Shown: positions 59,112-64,000 of the stretch, piece after piece | Layout: each line of letters begins with the position of its first letter | Numbering within the stretch: the stretch's first letter is position 1 | Assembly: GCA_032622095.1 (NCBI GenBank) | Contig: CP136069.1 | Coordinates: 68,225,319 to 68,289,318 of the forward strand | Source of the DNA: Siphonodentalium dalli | Lineage: Eukaryota > Mollusca > Scaphopoda > Gadilida > Siphonodentaliidae | Direction of reading: 5' to 3' | Length of the DNA stretch: 64,000 nt | The notes under the pieces: model-generated | The model's input: only the letters and a program-made list of their open reading frames with translations | Database searches by the model: none | Told to the model about the DNA's origin: nothing | Made by a program: the position numbers and the translations under genes

Positions 59112-62100
59112 AGTCCGGGAGCCAATAGGGGTACCCTTGCACCCACCCCATGGGACTTAACTTCACCCCACTCATTTTGTTCCTCGTTATGTCCTTCAAC
59201 TTTTAAGCAATGTTAATAAGAAAACAAAATGGCCGTGTAGACTTCAGACAAGATGGCGTCCATCCTGGCCGCCATTATTCAGATCAGACCCTAAGTCAGT
59301 TTTATGCAATTATAGCGGGAAAATCTAGTAAAATGTATACAAATGTATATATTTTCGTGAAGCTAAGACATAATGACACTTTTTTGGCGCAAAATTGAAA
59401 CTCACCCTCCAAGATGGCCGCCAAAATGACCACCGGAAGTTGAAAATATGACGTTTTTTTTCTCACAAATATCTTCTAGATCAGTTCATATTGTTTGGAA
59501 CTGGTTAAGTAATATTACTTTATTTTGTGTTTTGTATATTAACTGATCATTGGAGCGGCGTGTATGAATACATTATACAGTGAGTTGCTGAATTGTCATG
59601 TGTGAGGTGTATATGCAAGTACGGAAGGTATAAGTGGTCGTGTGTGTGGGTATTCGTATATCTGGAAGGGCTCACCATTGGTGAGGTGTGTATGTATACC
59701 TGGATTGACCCTATGGTCATGGGTATGGCGAATAGGTTTACATGTAGTGGCTGTATGTGCATAGTGAGATGAATATGTATGCACTGAGTGAATGTATGAT
59801 CGTGAATGTGGTGCATATGTATACATATAGTGACTATATGGTCATGTGCCAGGTGTAGGAGTACACCTGGTGTTCATGCATGGTGAATCGTGGCTGTATC
59901 GTCATGTGTGGTATGTACGGGTATAACCAAGTATGGCTGTATGGTCAGGTGTACGTGTATAAAGTGGGTGACTATATTGTCATTTGTGTGGTGTTTATGT
60001 ACATATGGAGTGACTGAGGTAATGGGTGGGTTATGCATGTGTACCTTGGGTGGCTATCGCTTTCCACAATAACTCAAGGATATGTTAATCAATAGAGAGG
60101 TCATGTCAGAGAGTTCTCCATCTTGATGGTGTTTATGTACATGGGGGAAACGTTAAACGTGGAAAGCGTTAGCCACCCATTATCACACAGTCATTCCACA
60201 TATACATAAACACCACAGACCCAACAATATAGTGACCCAATGTTTATACTTACACCTGACCAATTACCACGGATGACCATACATCCATGAGTCACAATGG
60301 AGGCCCACCGGGTATACTCCTAAACATGACCCATAACCATATAGTCACTCCGTGTATACCCATGCATTCACCTCACGATTGGCCATACGGTAATCCCCTG
60401 TATACATATTCTCCACACAGATGGTCAAATAGACATTCAATATATACATCAACACCACAACAATGACCATAGAGTCACTCCAGGTATACATATGCACCTC
60501 ACCATTGGCCATATAGCCACTCGCTTCATATACCCTCACCCATGCCACCTGGTATACTCCTTCACTTGACATAATTATGTCCATATAGTCACCCCGTGTG
60601 TACCTATTCAAAACATTCATACATGATCATGGTCAATCCTAGTATACATATTCACATCACCATTGGCCATGTCACTCCATGTATCCATATGTGTCGCACC
60701 ATAGCCGAATAGCGACACAAGATATACTAATACACCCCAGCTCTGTCAGAAAAGTCACTCCATGTATGCATATGCACCTCGCCCATGGCCATATAGCCAC
60801 TCGCTATATACACACACCCCTCGCCCATGACCATATAGCAACACGTGTGTATACCCATATAACCTACACATGACCATACCGCCACGAGTCACCAAGCAGG
60901 AACACCAGGTATACTCATACACCTGACACATGACCATTTAGTCACACTATAGATATTCATTACATTTAGCATAGTCACTCCTTGTATACATACATGTACT
61001 CATACCACCATTGACCATACAGTCACTACATGTATACCTATTCGACACACATAGTCATATAACCACTCGATATATACATATGCAGCCCACCCTAGACCAT
61101 ATAGTCACTCCAGGTATACATATACACCTCACCAACGGCCATTCAGCCCTTCCAGATATACAAAAAACCTGCACACACGACCACTCATACCTTCCATACT
61201 TGCATATACACCTCACACATGACAATTCAGCAACTCACTGTATAATCGTACACGCCATCCATGATCATACAGCTAATCCATATACACCCACCAATGATAA
61301 TACATCCACGAGATATATAAATATATACCACAAGGACACTCCATATATACCAACACGCTCGATAATGTCCACCCAGCTTACTCCAGGTGTGCATATACAC
61401 TTCAATCATGACCGTACAGTCATTCCATGTATACCTATACACATTACCCGTAACCATAAAATAACTCCCTATTATCCACACACCCCATCCATGATCATAC
61501 AGACAACACATGTACATCCCACCCATGACATTACAGTCACTCCATATATACATAATCAACACATATATGACCATGTAACTATATTCATACACCACATCAA
61601 TGTCCATACAGGCACATCGGGTGCACCCGTACTGGATATACACAACCATACAACATACAGTCACTACATTCATACCGATTCACCCCAAACATGACCATGA
61701 CCTCTCCCTGTATACATATACATCTTAAAATGGACAACACACACATAACCATATAGTCACTCCTTGTATACATATTCACATCATTCATGACACACAATAA
61801 CTCCCTGTATACCTATTCACCTCAACTATGATCATAGAGTAACTCCCTGACTACCATCTTGGCATCCACCCTGCATCCAGTTGATATTTTTTGTTACCAT
61901 AATGGACCAGAATAGCCACAGATTATGGTTCATCTCGGTTCCGTCTCAACGTTCTGCCCATTTCCATTCAATAATATGGCTAGAATCACAAAAGAGGTTC
62001 TCGGCAAAATTCCATATTTTAAAATGAATTTGTCATGCCCCATACGGAATTGGGACAACCAGAATAGAACATATAGTTGTCAGTTAATTAACTAACACGT

Positions 62101-62884
62101 ATAATAACCAAGTGAGTCACAATTTACTACCTTTTCGGATAACACAGAGAATAATTTCTGGATATATGTAAAAATGTAAAAAAAAAACTTTTTACAAATT
62201 TGGTTGCCATTTTGGAAGCCATCTTGAGCAATTTGGTCTATAGATACCGTAGTGTGACACATTTAAGATAGACCAAAACAATAAACACATTCTAATCCAG
62301 AGACAGTTACATTTTACCAATGATAGTTGCATTTTACTTGAAAAAATGGTCTATACCTGAAAAGGTAATTTTTGCCGATATTTATGTCAAGTTTTTGAGA
62401 GAAAAGTCCAATATTTTTGGAGATGTCAGTGGTAACAATAGTAACAATTAACCATGGTGCATCATATATGTTAGTATTCAATGTATAGGAGGCAGAATAG
62501 CCAATTTTATACATTAACCACAACTTGTAAGCGATTGCATGACACGCTGGGGCAATGTTTACTATTTTCCATATTTTGGCGGCCATTTTGGCAGCCATTT
62601 TGAGCCAAAGTAAGAATTTTGATTCCAATGAGTTGGAATATTCATAGGTAATGATATGCCTCACTTACATTACAAAGTTCTGTTCATTTCTTGTTGAAAT
62701 ATGACTAAAATCATAATTGTGATTTTTTGTGAAATTTTATACCGTGTTCCAATAATTGCATATTTAATTGCTCCAATGATCAGTTAATATACAAAACACA
62801 ATATAAAGTCACATTACTCAAGCAGTTCCAAACAGCATGAACTGGTCTAGAAGATATTTGTGAAAAAACGTCATATTTTCAACT
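59112..62884. mobile_element. Truncated relative of the foldback family with inverted minisatellite core
   Basis: The left end AGTCCGGGAGCCAATAGGGG, followed by CTTAACTTCACCCCACT and AGACAAGATGGCGTCCAT, follows the left arm of the element at 47421. 59440-59555 (ATATGACGTTTTTTTTCTCA, AACTGATCATTGGAGC) is inverted at 62770-62884. Between them lies a minisatellite in two opposed blocks. The right part (62200-62884) is homologous to inner segments of the element at 23869. No matching terminal repeat follows 62884, so the right end is lost or displaced. Confidence 0.75.
59556..61860. repeat. Irregular minisatellite in two opposed blocks
   Basis: The phrase CATGACCATATAGTCACTCC and TGTATACATAT-CACCTCACC recurs irregularly every 35-75 bp. 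It reads on the minus strand from 59556 to about 60060 and on the plus strand from about 60180 to 61860. The turn at 60060-60180 has ACTCAAGGATATGTTAATCA and GGTCATGTCAGAGAGTTCTC. Long frames on both strands (for example 227 codons at 61011-61694 and 148 codons on the minus strand) are products of the repeat. Confidence 0.9.
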
Positions 62885-63863
62885 TAATCTTGATTCACAG
62901 AACTTTCAACCGGGTGTGATTCCATGAAGAGCGTTTATTTATTAAATAACATACTTGTCCATATATGTATAGCAGATGATGAGATAGTTATGACAGAAAG
63001 GTCACGAGGGGTGATTCAAATAACAAAGTATTCCCATGTTCATGAGATTATATGTATAACGAGTGTGATATATGTCTCGATATTGACTTACTGTATTTTC
63101 ACGGCAATAAAAACAGTATGTGACTTTAAGTTGATTGTATGGGTGAAATATGGGCCACAGGCAGCGACATGTACCCTCAATGGATTCAGCATACTTGAAT
63201 TATGCTAGAAAACTTAGTTTCATGCTTTTCCCCAAAAATGCCTCGAGGGTTCTAGTATTCCACAAATGTAGCTTTTCCGACCAGACTATTATCGGTGACC
63301 ACATTATGTGCGGCAGTGACTCCATACATCCAGTGTGGCTAAATCTGACTGCCGATATTAATTGTTTGTATTCAGTGCAATGCATTCCGGCAGAGTTATC
63401 CTGCATGTTAATTCAATGCAATGCATTCTGGCGGCTTGCGTCCAGTAATAAGTTACGTTGGCAAACCCAGTTATATTTATCATTAAAGGTACTCAATCCG
63501 ATCAGGCCCTCATAAATTACTATTTCTTTGGCTTCGGGGATAAAAAATAATTGATTCGAGTCGCGGAACCTACATATAAACGCTCAGAGTGATCATATAT
63601 CAATTTTTGAAGTTTTGTTATTTCTATTCTTTCTGGCCCAGAAACACACCGTCAAAAGGATGGTCTCAGTCAAAATTGCGTTATTTACGCCACCGGTGTA
63701 AGATGTTTTGGAAATTTTGCTTACGCGTGGACGAATGGGCGAATGCATTATGGGTGATTAGGTATTCTCGTACTTGAGTAAACCGTACCGATAGAGTCAC
63801 GATAGTCCTACACATATTAGCACATGTGTTTACGCCACCGGTGTAATTGGGGGGGGGATGTCT
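62885..63863. other. No convincing gene; small direct repeats
   Basis: CAATGCATTC(C/T)GGC occurs near 63380 and 63419. The near-palindrome TTACGCCACCGGTGTAA occurs at about 63685 and 63831. No coding domain was recognised. Confidence 0.45.
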
Positions 63864-63991
63864 CTATTCCGAAGGTTCGCTATCACGAAGGTCCACTATT
63901 CCCAAGGTTCTCTATTCTGAATGTTCGCTATTCCGAAGGTTCACTATTCGGAAGGTTCGCTATTCCGAATGTTCTCTATTCGGAAGGTTTT
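63864..63991. repeat. 16-bp minisatellite, eight copies
   Basis: Units of the form CTATTCCGAAGGTTCG follow each other eight times with few changes, reaching almost to the right edge. Several units contain GAANNTTC, the paired core of a heat-shock element. Confidence 0.9.
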
Positions 63992-64000
63992 TGTTATTTT

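Noticed and set aside
61011-61694. 227-codon frame, the longest in the window, and the overlapping 148-codon minus frame
   Set aside because: Both lie in the minisatellite and consist of His/Thr/Ile or Tyr/Met/Gly repeats from the repeat unit. Open frames on both strands are expected.
63705-63740. ZNF143-type site (CACCCATAATGCA)
   Set aside because: Thirteen bases fit the consensus but the rest does not, and no gene start is seen nearby.

Overview
This is an AT-rich animal genomic window with no prokaryotic gene layout. Spliced coding exons, a tRNA-derived SINE with an AATC-type tail, hAT, Penelope-like and Polinton remnants, and a small secreted fucolectin-like F5/8C protein point to a marine invertebrate. 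A lophotrochozoan, probably a mollusc, fits best, but that is inference and the species cannot be named.

Layout. 1-8325 is a satellite of 162-bp monomers with higher-order structure. 8326-19480 is a mosaic of repeat and transposon pieces: a GC-rich coding remnant ending in a histone-type stem-loop, a terminal-repeat family carrying RFX X-box palindromes, a Penelope-like RT/endonuclease remnant, several local tandem or direct duplications, and a LINE C-terminus. 19525-22304 holds three elements with clear boundaries: a hAT derivative with 8-bp target duplications and a spliced BED-finger reading frame, a SINE with a 13-bp duplication, and a palindromic MITE. 23831-28975 is an 82-bp satellite split by a 2.95-kb inverted-repeat element that left a GTA duplication. 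29-34 kb carries broken retroelement and Polinton pieces.

34670-46236 is the only convincing host gene. Its four exons are phase-consistent and encode a 313-residue secreted protein: signal peptide, PAN/apple-like module, half EGF-like module, Thr-rich linker and a complete C-terminal F5/8C domain of the fucolectin type. Its introns are filled with tandem repeats and palindromes.

47421-52358 is a very large foldback element whose two arms of about 2.1 kb carry regularly spaced YY1-like motifs (AAGATGGCGGC). A truncated relative with an inverted minisatellite core lies at 59112-62884, and that core is homologous to the core of the element inside the 82-bp satellite. The three elements therefore look like one family or superfamily. 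The rest of 52-64 kb has a LINE scrap, several palindromic elements, a frameshifted Lys/Pro-rich reading frame, a second SINE and a 16-bp minisatellite at the right edge.

Most long open frames in the window are accidents of repeats. All family assignments were made by eye, without database searches.
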